DNA of 34,576 nucleotides, taken from NCBI GenBank assembly GCA_964446495.1, contig CAYUOY010000025.1:1-34576 (forward strand), given 5' to 3'. Each line of letters starts with the position of its first letter. Position 1 is the first letter of the stretch. The position numbers were made by a program, and so were the translations under genes. Shown here piece by piece: positions 7,105 to 14,513 of this stretch. The notes beneath the pieces are model-generated. The model had not been told where the DNA came from, did not search any database, and saw only the letters and a program-made list of their open reading frames with translations. The DNA comes from JAADHU01 sp964446495 (GTDB lineage: Bacteria > Pseudomonadota > Gammaproteobacteria > Steroidobacterales > Woeseiaceae).

Positions 7105-7868
7105 AATCGCACCTCTATGCCCGCACGATCCAGAAAATGTTTCAGATCCGGAATGGCGATCTCCCCGCTGTGAAATACGCTGGCCGCCAGGGCGGCTGAT
7201 ACACCGGTTTTTGTGAACACGTCCACAAAGTCCTGTTTGTTACCGGCACCACCAGACGCCACCAATGGCACTGTGCAGATTTCGTGAATACCGGTAAGTT
7301 GCTCTATGTCGTAGCCGTTGCGAACGCCATCGGAGTTCATGCAATTGAGCACGACTTCGCCCGCACCGCGGTCCTGAGCTTCCGCAATCCATTGCGCCGT
7401 AGTGCGACCGGTCCCGGTGACACGACTGGTGTCGCCGGTGTACTGATACACTTGCCACGTATCGCCAACATGCCGACTATCCACACCCAACACAACGCAT
7501 TGCGATCCAAATCGTTTCGCAAGCTCGGAAATGAGGGCCGGATTTTCCAACGCTGGTGAATTGATCGAAATCTTGTCCGCGCCTTTACGCAAGATGTCTT
7601 CAGCCATACCGACAGACCGTATGCCACCTGCGACACAAAAAGGAATGTCGAGCAGGGCGGCAACCTGGCTGACCCAGGTTTTATCGACGGTGCGCTCATC
7701 CGGGCTGGCTGAAATATCGTAGAAAACAAGCTCGTCGGCACCGGCCTGACAATAACTGGCAGCGAGTTCGAGGATGTCTCCGACTACACGATGATTGCGA
7801 AATTGCACGCCCTTGACGACCTGGCCATCACGAACATCCAGGCAGGGAATTATGCGTCGGGCAGAAAT
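7101..7868 (-). CDS. hisF: Imidazole glycerol phosphate synthase, cyclase subunit; apparent AUU start
   Basis: HisF forms IGP and AICAR from PRFAR using ammonia delivered by HisH. The family N-terminus is encoded in frame as S-A-R-R-I-I-P-C-L-D-V-R-D-G-Q-V-V-K-G, with D11 and D130 at the catalytic positions when counted from an ATT at 7866-7868. No ATG, GTG or TTG exists in this frame between the upstream TGA and that segment. The first conventional start, a GTG at 7806-7808, would delete D11 and the first beta strand. AGGAG (7877-7881) stands eight bases before the ATT, so I take ATT as the start. The product is 255 residues, the family size. It overlaps hisA by 19 bases and hisI by 4. Confidence 0.9.
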   Translation of the reverse strand: MSARRIIPCLDVRDGQVVKGVQFRNHRVVGDILELAASYCQAGADELVFYDISASPDERTVDKTWVSQVAALLDIPFCVAGGIRSVGMAEDILRKGADKISINSPALENPALISELAKRFGSQCVVLGVDSRHVGDTWQVYQYTGDTSRVTGTGRTTAQWIAEAQDRGAGEVVLNCMNSDGVRNGYDIEQLTGIHEICTVPLVASGGAGNKQDFVDVFTKTGVSAALAASVFHSGEIAIPDLKHFLDRAGIEVRL

Positions 7869-8590
7869 GTCGCGATCTCCTGTGCGGTGATATTTCCATC
7901 AAGAAGGGCGCGGCCACTGATGGCAGACTGCGCACCGATTTTTTGCAGTGCCCTGAGGTCATCGATATTGCGAACTCCGCCAGATGCCTGGAAAAGAATG
8001 TCCGGGGACCTGTTAACGAGATCCTGGTACAAATCAAGATTCGGCCCGGTCATGGCACCGTCACGACTGATGTCTGTGCAAAGAACGTGTTTAACTCCCG
8101 CCGATTGGTAGTCTGCGAGGCAGTGCCACAATGTCATGTCTTGTGCCTGGCGCCAGCCATGAGTTGCAAGGTAAGGAACTCCGGCCGGGTCCACGTTCAC
8201 ATCCAGTGCAAGAACCATCCGTTCGGGTCCGTATGTCGCCAGCCAGTCCCGTACCCGGGATGGCTCCGTGACGGCAAGGCTGCCAATGACAACACGAGCC
8301 AGCCCGCAGTCGAACCATGATTCGATCTGGGCATCTGTACGTATCCCGCCGCCGAGTTGCACGTTTAACGTGCTGGATTCGACAATCTTGCGAATGATGT
8401 CCTGATTTTGTTGCTGTCCGGAGCGGGCGCCATCGAGATCGACTATGTGCAACGCACCGATTCCCATCGACTCGTATTCCTGCGCTAGCTCGACGGGGTC
8501 TTGCGGGTAGTTCGTCTGCTGCGCAAAATCGCCCTGGTACAGGCGCACACACTGGCCGTTACGAAGATCAATCGCCGGAAGAATATTCAT
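7850..8590 (-). CDS. hisA: ProFAR isomerase (phosphoribosylformimino-AICAR ribotide isomerase)
   Basis: 246-residue (beta-alpha)8 barrel that performs the Amadori isomerisation of ProFAR to PRFAR. D8 (PAIDL) and D130 (LALDVNVD) match the catalytic acid and base. The phosphate-binding loops appear as QLGGGIR (78-84) and, near the C-terminus, ASGGVRNIDDL and ISGRAL. ATG start; it overlaps hisH by four bases (ATGA) upstream and hisF by 19 bases downstream, so the three genes are tightly coupled. Length and motifs are entirely ordinary. Confidence 0.97.
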   Translation of the reverse strand: MNILPAIDLRNGQCVRLYQGDFAQQTNYPQDPVELAQEYESMGIGALHIVDLDGARSGQQQNQDIIRKIVESSTLNVQLGGGIRTDAQIESWFDCGLARVVIGSLAVTEPSRVRDWLATYGPERMVLALDVNVDPAGVPYLATHGWRQAQDMTLWHCLADYQSAGVKHVLCTDISRDGAMTGPNLDLYQDLVNRSPDILFQASGGVRNIDDLRALQKIGAQSAISGRALLDGNITAQEIATFLPDA

Positions 8591-9192
8591 GAGCCGATCC
8601 TCAAAAAATTGTGCAGCAGTCTGGAACCTGCCGCCGCGGATCGCTCCGGGTGAAATTGCGTAGCGAAAAAATTGTCCTGGGCGAGAACCGCAGTGAACGG
8701 TTCTGCGTGCTCGGCTGTCGCGAGCGTATAGTCACCTTCTGCAAGCGCAAAACTGTGCACGAAATAGAAGTAACTGCCGTCGTCTATTCCAGCGAATAAA
8801 TCATGCCGTACACCCTGGTGAACCTGGCACCAGCCCATATTGGGAACCGGTGATTGCGGGCGTACGGGCAGTCTTGTTGCGATCGTCGGGATGATGCCAA
8901 GACATTTCGCCCGCTCTTCGTCAGAGGACTCTGTCAATAACTGCATGCCCAGGCAAATTCCGAGGACAGGCTGGCTGAGTTTCGCGATGACGTCGGGGAG
9001 CCGGCTATTTGCCAGACGATCCATGGCATCAGCCGCTGTACCGACACCAGGCAGGATCACGTGGCTGGCACGCCTGATCGTGTTTGCGTCACGCGTCAGT
9101 GTGCTGGCAACTTCCAGACGATCCAGGGCATTGACCAACGACGCAATATTTGCACCGCCACAGTCGACTATCGCTACCTGGGTGCTCGACAT
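8587..9192 (-). CDS. hisH: Imidazole glycerol phosphate synthase, glutaminase subunit
   Basis: 201-residue class I glutamine amidotransferase that supplies ammonia to HisF. The catalytic triad is visible: C80 in the nucleophile elbow GICLGMQ, H181 and E183 in QFHPERS. LPGVGTAADAM (47-57) forms the oxyanion strand, and PNMGWCQV is the family segment contacting HisF. ATG at 9190-9192, one base after the hisB stop; it overlaps hisA by four bases. Confidence 0.97.
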   Translation of the reverse strand: MSSTQVAIVDCGGANIASLVNALDRLEVASTLTRDANTIRRASHVILPGVGTAADAMDRLANSRLPDVIAKLSQPVLGICLGMQLLTESSDEERAKCLGIIPTIATRLPVRPQSPVPNMGWCQVHQGVRHDLFAGIDDGSYFYFVHSFALAEGDYTLATAEHAEPFTAVLAQDNFFATQFHPERSAAAGSRLLHNFLRIGS

Positions 9193-9193
9193 G

Positions 9194-10264
9194 CTAGTTC
9201 AAGATGCCTTTTGTTGATGGCAGTTCGTTGCCAACCTGTTGAATAGCCTGTCGCAACGCCCGGCCCAGCGCTTTGAAACAGGCCTCAACCATGTGATGCG
9301 TATTGCTGCCTTTGACTGAGACATGCAACGTTGCACGCAATGCATCTGCAAACGACTGGAAAAAGTGCGCGACGAGTTCCGTTGGCATTTCGCCTACCAT
9401 TTCCCGGGGAAATGTTCCGTCGAATACAAGCAATGGTCGGCCGGACAAGTCGAGAGACACCCGTGCTTCACTTTCGTCCATCGGAAGCTGAAAGCCGAAA
9501 CGGGCAATGCCCCGTTTGTCTCCCAGCGCCTCTCGAAGAGCGCTGCCGAATGTCAGGGCCGTATCTTCAATACTATGGTGTTCATCGACCTCAAGGTCTC
9601 CTGTGCAGCTAACGTCAAGACTGAATCCACCATGTTTGGCGACTTGTTCGAGCATGTGATCATAGAAACCGATGCCGGTGTCGATGGTCAGTGGCGTGGT
9701 TGCATCCAGGTTCACGCTCACTCGAACTTCGGTTTCCCGCGTGCTTCTTTTCGCCTGACCGGTTCGGGTTCCGGGCCTTAGTGCAGCGCCAATATCACGC
9801 CAGGAGAGTGCCGTTGCAGTGTTTCCGACTCGCAATCCCCTGATTCCAATTCGTTCGGCCAGGAGCATGTCAGTGTCGCGATCGCCGATGACAGCGCTGT
9901 GCACTGTATCGATATCGTTGCCGGCCAGAACCTGTGTCAGCAGCCCGGTTCGTGGTTTGCGACAATCGCAATTGTCATCGGGAAGATGCGGGCAGATAAA
10001 GACTTCATCGAATTCAATGCCCTGTGAACCAAACAATGCGAGTACGTGCTCCTGACAGATGTCGAAGTCCGCCTGCGGAAAGGATGCGGTGCCCAGGCCA
10101 TCCTGGTTGCTGACCATGATCAAGCGGTAGCCCTGGTCCTGCAGACCTTGCAATGTGCTCATCACGTACGGCAGGAGGCGAATCTTGTGTAGTGCGTCGA
10201 CCTGTTTGTCCGCAGGCTCTTCGATGAGCGTGCCGTCGCGATCGATGAACAGTATTTTCTTCAT
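9194..10264 (-). CDS. hisB: Bifunctional histidinol-phosphatase / imidazoleglycerol-phosphate dehydratase
   Basis: 356 residues, the fused form known from enteric bacteria and relatives (E. coli 355). The N-terminal HAD phosphatase (about 1-165) carries the DxD nucleophile motif FIDRDGT (D8, D10) and the zinc-loop cysteines and histidine of CPHLPDDNCDC. The C-terminal dehydratase (about 175-356) carries two manganese-binding histidine segments, FYDHMLEQVAKHGG and VDEHHSIEDTAL, and a later THHMVEACFKALGRALR. It catalyses two non-adjacent pathway steps. Gaps to hisC and hisH are one base each. Confidence 0.97.
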   Translation of the reverse strand: MKKILFIDRDGTLIEEPADKQVDALHKIRLLPYVMSTLQGLQDQGYRLIMVSNQDGLGTASFPQADFDICQEHVLALFGSQGIEFDEVFICPHLPDDNCDCRKPRTGLLTQVLAGNDIDTVHSAVIGDRDTDMLLAERIGIRGLRVGNTATALSWRDIGAALRPGTRTGQAKRSTRETEVRVSVNLDATTPLTIDTGIGFYDHMLEQVAKHGGFSLDVSCTGDLEVDEHHSIEDTALTFGSALREALGDKRGIARFGFQLPMDESEARVSLDLSGRPLLVFDGTFPREMVGEMPTELVAHFFQSFADALRATLHVSVKGSNTHHMVEACFKALGRALRQAIQQVGNELPSTKGILN

Positions 10265-10265
10265 C

Positions 10266-11324
10266 TCAACCGAGACTCCGTATTGCGTTGACCAACTGGT
10301 TGTTGTCCTCCTCCAGCGAGACAGTGATGCGAGCGCATTCTTTCATCGGGGACTCACTGCCGTAGGTGCGGATGGCGATGTCTGCCTCGTCCAGGCGACG
10401 CCGGACATTATCCAGGCAGCCAAAACGGACAAACAGAAAATTTGCCTGACTTGGCCAGACTTGCACTACTGCTTTACAGGTAGCGAGTTCCTGACGCAGA
10501 CGTTCCCGTTCACTGATCGTGTTGCGGATGGCCTCATTGGCAAGCGCCAATTGGGTGTCAGAAAGGGCCAGTTCGGCACTGTTGATGGCCGGAGAGGAGA
10601 GCGCGTATGGCGCTAGTACGCCATCAAGAAGTTGTATCAGATCAGCCGTCGCGATGATGGCTCCGCAGCGAGCACCGGCTAGCGCCAGGCCCTTGGATAG
10701 AGTGCGCAGTACAACCAGATTATCGTATTTCACGACGAGCGATGCGAGGGACTCTGTGTCGGAATATTCTACGTAGGCTTCGTCGAGAATAACGACTGAC
10801 TTGTCCACGCGTTCATGCAGAATTCGAAGTATCTCGTCTCGTGGCACCACACTGCCGAGCGGATTGTTCGGTGAGCAGATAAAGATCAGTTTCGTGGATT
10901 CGTCACAAGCAGACAGCAAAGCCGTAGTATCCAGTGCGAAATCATTTTCAGCCCGCAAGGGAACATCGATGATGCTCGCCCCCTGAATCGAGGCGTACAC
11001 CTGGTACATGTCGAATACCGGCGGTGTCAGCAACACGCTATCGTGGCCAGCAGAACAGAACGTCCGAATCAGCAGATCGATGCCTTCGCTGCTGCCTCGA
11101 GTGACCAGTACATTCTCCGCTGCGACTCCATAGTGAGCCGCCATTGTTCGGGTTAGTGACCCGGGTCGGCGTGCCGGATAGCGATTGAGTCCATCGCTGT
11201 TGTCTGTGCCAGTGGCCACCGGGGATTCGTTTGCGTTGAGTTTGAGGCCACGATCGCAGGCGGCAGCCGTTTGATAGGCGCGCAGCTCGCGAATCTCCGG
11301 TCTGGCAAGTTCGGTGATGCTCAT
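10266..11324 (-). CDS. hisC: Histidinol-phosphate aminotransferase
   Basis: 352-residue fold-type I PLP aminotransferase that converts imidazole acetol phosphate to histidinol phosphate. Key features are KLNANESP (28-35), CSPNNPLG (150-157), the PLP-contacting D181 and Y184 (ILDEAYVEYS), and the Schiff-base lysine K211 (RTLSKGLALAGARCG). I choose the ATG at 11322-11324, which overlaps the hisD stop in ATGA; the frame stays open upstream inside hisD, but that extension has no homologous content. Motifs and length agree with HisC. Confidence 0.97.
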   Translation of the reverse strand: MSITELARPEIRELRAYQTAAACDRGLKLNANESPVATGTDNSDGLNRYPARRPGSLTRTMAAHYGVAAENVLVTRGSSEGIDLLIRTFCSAGHDSVLLTPPVFDMYQVYASIQGASIIDVPLRAENDFALDTTALLSACDESTKLIFICSPNNPLGSVVPRDEILRILHERVDKSVVILDEAYVEYSDTESLASLVVKYDNLVVLRTLSKGLALAGARCGAIIATADLIQLLDGVLAPYALSSPAINSAELALSDTQLALANEAIRNTISERERLRQELATCKAVVQVWPSQANFLFVRFGCLDNVRRRLDEADIAIRTYGSESPMKECARITVSLEEDNNQLVNAIRSLG

Positions 11325-12643
11325 GGCGCGCTTCCTGGTGTTGTGGAATCGAGCAGCCTCAACTGTACTGCCCGTGCATGTGCAGCCAGTCCTTCCAGTC
11401 CGGCCAGTTCGATGACAGTTGGTGCGAGCGAGTTCAGGCCATCTCTGGTTAATTCCTGCACGCTTGTCCAGCGCATGAATTGCTCCACACCCAGTCCGCT
11501 GTAACTTCTTGCGTTCCCATAGGTAGGCAGGACGTGATTCGTCCCGCTGCAATAATCGCCGACAGACTCTGGCGTCCATGCACCGAGAAATACGGAGCCG
11601 GCGTTACGAACCCGCTCGAGAGTTTCTCGTGGATTCTCAAGTTGCAGTATCAGGTGTTCGGGTGCGTAACGATTGCTGATATCGATCGCCGCGTCGATGT
11701 CGCTGGTCAGAATTACGTGGCTATGGGTCAACGCCGTTCGGGCGATAGCCTCTCGAGGCAGCGTTTGGATCTGCGTTTCTACTTGCGCGATAGTCCGCGT
11801 CGCGATTTCCTGGCTGGTCGTTATCAAAATAACCTGAGAGTCGTCACCGTGTTCGGCCTGGGACAACAAATCGGCGGCGACGAATACCGGATTTGCGGTG
11901 GCGTCCGCGATTACCAGCACTTCCGAGGGGCCTGCCGGCATATCGATCGACGCACCGCAGGGGTCGCTGGCCACAATACTTTTGGCCGCAGTAACCCAGG
12001 CATTGCCGGGACCAAAAATTTTGGCGACCTTTGGTACCGTAGGAGTGCCATAAGCCATCGCAGCGATGGCTTGTGCGCCGCCAATCTTGAATACGTCGGT
12101 AACACCGCTTCGTCGTGCGGCCACCAGTGTTGCCGCATTGACCTTGCCCTTTGCATCTGCCGGTGTGCACATGATCCGTATCGGACATTCCGCAATCGCT
12201 GCCGGAACTGCCAGCATGATTGCAGCGGAGGGAAGGGGTGCAGTTCCTGCAGGTACATACAAGCCGACTGACTCGATCGCCTGATGGCGACGTTCGCAAC
12301 GTACTCCTGGGCTGACCTGAATATCAGTTTCGACAGGTATTTGGGACTTGTGGAATCGCCGCACATTGGCGATGGCCGTATCAATGGCACCAATGGACTC
12401 AACCCGCAAGCTTGATTCGGCTGCCGCGAATTCCTCGGCAGAGACTTTCAGCGCGACCAGTTCGCGTCCTTCCAGTTGCCGTGCAAAGTCGAACAGTGCG
12501 GCGTCGCCATTACAACGAACGGATGAGATTATCCGGGACGCCTGCGCCCTGGTTGACTGATCATCCAGCAGAGCAGGGCGCTCGAGAAGCCCGACTTGTG
12601 CGGCGGCGGAAAGCTCCGACCAGATGTTGCTGTTCGTAAACAT
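11321..12643 (-). CDS. hisD: Histidinol dehydrogenase
   Basis: 440 residues; NAD-dependent, zinc-containing, oxidises histidinol in two steps to histidine, the last step of the pathway. Visible features: YVPAGTAPLPSAAIML (NAD and substrate region), FGPGNAWVTAAK, DMPAGPSEVLVIAD, the zinc segment QAEHGDDSQ, RYAPEHL and the catalytic region SGTNHVLPT. Length is ordinary. ATG at 12641-12643, four bases after the hisG stop. Confidence 0.97.
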   Translation of the reverse strand: MFTNSNIWSELSAAAQVGLLERPALLDDQSTRAQASRIISSVRCNGDAALFDFARQLEGRELVALKVSAEEFAAAESSLRVESIGAIDTAIANVRRFHKSQIPVETDIQVSPGVRCERRHQAIESVGLYVPAGTAPLPSAAIMLAVPAAIAECPIRIMCTPADAKGKVNAATLVAARRSGVTDVFKIGGAQAIAAMAYGTPTVPKVAKIFGPGNAWVTAAKSIVASDPCGASIDMPAGPSEVLVIADATANPVFVAADLLSQAEHGDDSQVILITTSQEIATRTIAQVETQIQTLPREAIARTALTHSHVILTSDIDAAIDISNRYAPEHLILQLENPRETLERVRNAGSVFLGAWTPESVGDYCSGTNHVLPTYGNARSYSGLGVEQFMRWTSVQELTRDGLNSLAPTVIELAGLEGLAAHARAVQLRLLDSTTPGSAP

Positions 12644-12647
12644 GGTA

Positions 12648-13550
12648 CTAGGCGAGCATCTTCTCTACCGGCAATACAAGGAGTGAACTCGCGCCGGCAC
12701 TTTTGAGGTTCTCGAGCGTTTCCCAGAAAACATTCTCGCGACAAACCGCGTGAACGGCGACTTTCTCGTCGTCACCCTCAAGCGGAATGATGGTGGGTGA
12801 TTCGGAACCGGGTAGCAGAGCAACGATCTTATCGAGGGCAGATCGTGGCGCATGCAGCATGACGTACTTGCTTTCTCTTACCTGCAAAACGCCGTCCAGC
12901 CTTTGCAGGATTCGGTCAACCCATGCCTGCTTTACATCGGAGAGTCGTTCGCGCGTTTGAATGATAACCGCTTCGCTTTCCATGACGGTCTGTACTTCGC
13001 GCAGCTGATTCGCCGCCAGTGTGGAGCCGCTGGAGACAAGGTCACAGATGAAGTCTGCCCTGCCTAATTTGGGTGCGATCTCAACCGCACCGGATAAATA
13101 GACAATCTCGGCGTCTATGTCGTGCCGGGCCAGGAAATCCTTGAGCGTTGCGACGTAACTGGTCGCGATGCGACTATTCTGCAAGCTCTGCGGCCCGCGG
13201 TAATCGGCCTCTTGCGGCGCGGCAATGGCCAGTCTGCAATGCCCAAAATCCAATGCATAAACCTGGTCGAACTGACCATCGTCGCCGCCTTGCTGTAATC
13301 CCAGCCGTTTTTCCTGAACAACATTCAGGCCGGCAATGCCGAGGTCGCACACATCATCGCTAACCAGGCCGGGGATATCGTCGTCACGAACGAGCAGCAG
13401 ATCCACCGGCATGTTTTCGCCGTAACAGAACAGCTGGTCCTTACTTTGCGTAAATTTCAATCCGCAGCGGGCTAACAGATCAAGCGAGTGATCCGTCAGA
13501 CGACCGGATTTCTGCAGCGCAATTTTTATGCGCTGCTCGGAAGTTTCCAT
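12648..13550 (-). CDS. hisG: ATP phosphoribosyltransferase, long form
   Basis: 300 residues; first and committed step of the pathway, condensing ATP with PRPP. The long form has two catalytic lobes (IKIALQKSGRLTDHSLDLL at the start; DLGIAGLNVV; the PRPP loop DLVSSGSTLAANQL) and a C-terminal regulatory domain from about 225 (MLHAPRSALDKIVALLPG), which binds histidine for feedback inhibition. Its presence means no separate HisZ is required. I choose ATG at 13548-13550: TGAGGA stands seven bases upstream and the product then begins M-E-T-S-E-Q-R-I-K. It lies 10 bases after the TrpR-family gene. Confidence 0.96.
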   Translation of the reverse strand: METSEQRIKIALQKSGRLTDHSLDLLARCGLKFTQSKDQLFCYGENMPVDLLLVRDDDIPGLVSDDVCDLGIAGLNVVQEKRLGLQQGGDDGQFDQVYALDFGHCRLAIAAPQEADYRGPQSLQNSRIATSYVATLKDFLARHDIDAEIVYLSGAVEIAPKLGRADFICDLVSSGSTLAANQLREVQTVMESEAVIIQTRERLSDVKQAWVDRILQRLDGVLQVRESKYVMLHAPRSALDKIVALLPGSESPTIIPLEGDDEKVAVHAVCRENVFWETLENLKSAGASSLLVLPVEKMLA

Positions 13551-13560
13551 GGGGTAGTCC

Positions 13561-13899
13561 TCAGTGAGAAGCGTTCTTTTTCGGGGTGGGATGATCGGCG
13601 TTGCTGTGTTCAATGGCGGTCGCGTAGCCGCCGAATCCATCGCTCAGGAATCGCGCGACCCGACCGATCGTCGTTACGCTGACGCCGGTCATGTCGTGGA
13701 TGCGGCGATAGGGGAGGTCTTGCTGTAAAAGTCCAACGACCTGCCAGCGGTCAACCAGTGCCTGCAATTCCGCTGGTGTACACAAGTCTTTGAAAAACTT
13801 GCGACAATCGCTAACATCCCGAAGGCCATTCACGGCTTCGAAAAGGGCATCTTCATTGCGTTTCTGCTGGCGGGCGGTGTCGTGGCGATTAGGTTTCAT
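13561..13899 (-). CDS. TrpR-family regulator heading the his operon
   Basis: 112 residues of the TrpR/YerC-like fold: helical N-terminal half, LCTPAELQALVDRWQVVGLL (40-58), then helix-turn-helix DLPYRRIHDMTGVSVTTIGRVARFL (61-85), followed by a tail rich in H, N, P and K. TrpR itself has the related segment with S-Q-R-E-L-K and ITRGSN; here the ligand is more likely histidine because the gene is first in the his operon, ten bases before hisG. A TrpR-family his regulator in this position has been predicted for Xanthomonadales. The ATG (13897-13899) lacks a good Shine-Dalgarno, which would fit a short leader from a start site within or just beyond the palindrome at 13919-13956. Autoregulation is inferred. 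Confidence 0.85.
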   Translation of the reverse strand: MKPNRHDTARQQKRNEDALFEAVNGLRDVSDCRKFFKDLCTPAELQALVDRWQVVGLLQQDLPYRRIHDMTGVSVTTIGRVARFLSDGFGGYATAIEHSNADHPTPKKNASH

Positions 13900-13918
13900 T
13901 TCGTGGGGGCGTCTTGCG

Positions 13919-13956
13919 CTGTACTAATGTAACAGCACACTATTACATTAGTACAG
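13919..13956. promoter_or_regulatory. Perfect palindrome, probable his operator
   Basis: Arms CTGTACTAATGTAA (13919-13932) and TTACATTAGTACAG (13943-13956) are exact reverse complements over 14 bases, with a 10-base spacer. The outer part GTACTA is the same hexamer that begins and (inverted) ends the E. coli trp operator, as expected for a TrpR-family protein. The element ends 19 bases before the regulator's ATG. A -35-like TTGCCA (minus strand, 13960-13965) adjoins it, so any -10 falls inside the palindrome and binding would block polymerase. Confidence 0.75.
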
Positions 13957-14015
13957 TTTTGGCAAGCCCGATTTTCAGATCTTTTGATGAATCCGCGAGT
14001 CGAAACGGCCCACGG

Positions 14016-14037
14016 AATATGCCATAAACGGCGTATT
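14016..14037. promoter_or_regulatory. Operator-like palindrome 1 of the HipBA-like locus
   Basis: AATATGCC (14016-14023), six bases, GGCGTATT (14030-14037): arms agree at 7 of 8 positions. It lies upstream of the promoter and is matched by a second copy whose centre is 41 bases away, about four helical turns, so two dimers would bind on one face of the DNA. Confidence 0.5.
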
Positions 14038-14056
14038 AATCCATGATATAGGCAGT

Positions 14057-14078
14057 AACACGCCAAAAACGGCTTATT
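14057..14078. promoter_or_regulatory. Operator-like palindrome 2 of the HipBA-like locus
   Basis: AACACGCC (14057-14064), six bases (AAAAAC), GGCTTATT (14071-14078): arms agree at 6 of 8 positions and the core GCC-N6-GGC is the same as in the copy at 14016-14037. Its end overlaps the -35 hexamer of the promoter at 14077-14105, so binding would repress. Confidence 0.5.
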
Positions 14079-14105
14079 GACAAAGCAGCGAAAGTTTCAT
14101 AAAGT
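14077..14105 (+). promoter_or_regulatory. Sigma-70 promoter of the HipBA-like operon
   Basis: TTGACA (14077-14082), 17-base spacer, TAAAGT (14100-14105). The -35 is consensus and the -10 matches at four of six positions. Start of transcription would be near 14112, about 50 bases before the HipB-like ATG. Confidence 0.65.
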
Positions 14106-14162
14106 GACAAAAGTGTCCTTTTGAATCGCAAAAGAACGCTAAACAGACATAACAGGCCGCTT

Positions 14163-14513
14163 ATGAAACTTGGCAGTGACTACTCAGATCAGGCGATATT
14201 GGAAGAGATTGGCAACCGCATCACTCAATATCGTTTGAATCAGAACAAAACCCAGGCCGCCCTGGCAGAGGAAGCCGGTGTTTCGAGTCGGACCCTGATC
14301 CGGGCCGAGCATGGTCATTCGATTCAGGCGTCGAGCCTGCTCCGTGTTCTAAGGGCATTGCAGTTACTGGACAATCTTGATGCGTTGATTCCTGCACCTG
14401 CCGTAAGTCCTGTTCAACAATTAAGACTGCGGGGCAAGCAACGCCAAAGAGCCTCCTCCAGACCTTCCGGACCGAAAAGGGAAGGAGCCTGGTCATGGGG
14501 CGATGAAGAATGA
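14163..14513 (+). CDS. HipB-like Xre/Cro-family antitoxin-type repressor
   Basis: 116 residues. A Cro/C1 helix-turn-helix occupies about 11-68: ILEEIGNRITQYRLNQNKTQAALAEEAGVSSRTLIRAEHG, with the paired helices around 29-50. The C-terminal 40 residues are arginine-, serine- and proline-rich and end GAWSWGDEE; in HipB the C-terminal tail contacts HipA. I choose ATG at 14163; a TTG at 14121 in the same frame would add 14 residues but is weaker. The stop overlaps the HipA-like start in ATGA. It probably binds the two palindromes upstream and represses its own operon. Confidence 0.85.
   Translation: MKLGSDYSDQAILEEIGNRITQYRLNQNKTQAALAEEAGVSSRTLIRAEHGHSIQASSLLRVLRALQLLDNLDALIPAPAVSPVQQLRLRGKQRQRASSRPSGPKREGAWSWGDEE

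Noticed and set aside
11325..11579. N-terminal extension of hisC
   Set aside because: It lies within hisD in another frame; the ATGA overlap at 11321-11324 gives the normal HisC N-terminus.
11480..12271. 263-codon open frame on the plus strand opposite hisD
   Set aside because: It lies wholly inside hisD, has low-complexity, cysteine- and arginine-rich composition typical of antisense frames, and shows no motif.
14000..14110. Repeats upstream of the HipB-like gene as a CRISPR or att site
   Set aside because: Only two copies with imperfect internal symmetry and a promoter between them and the gene; operator sites explain them better.
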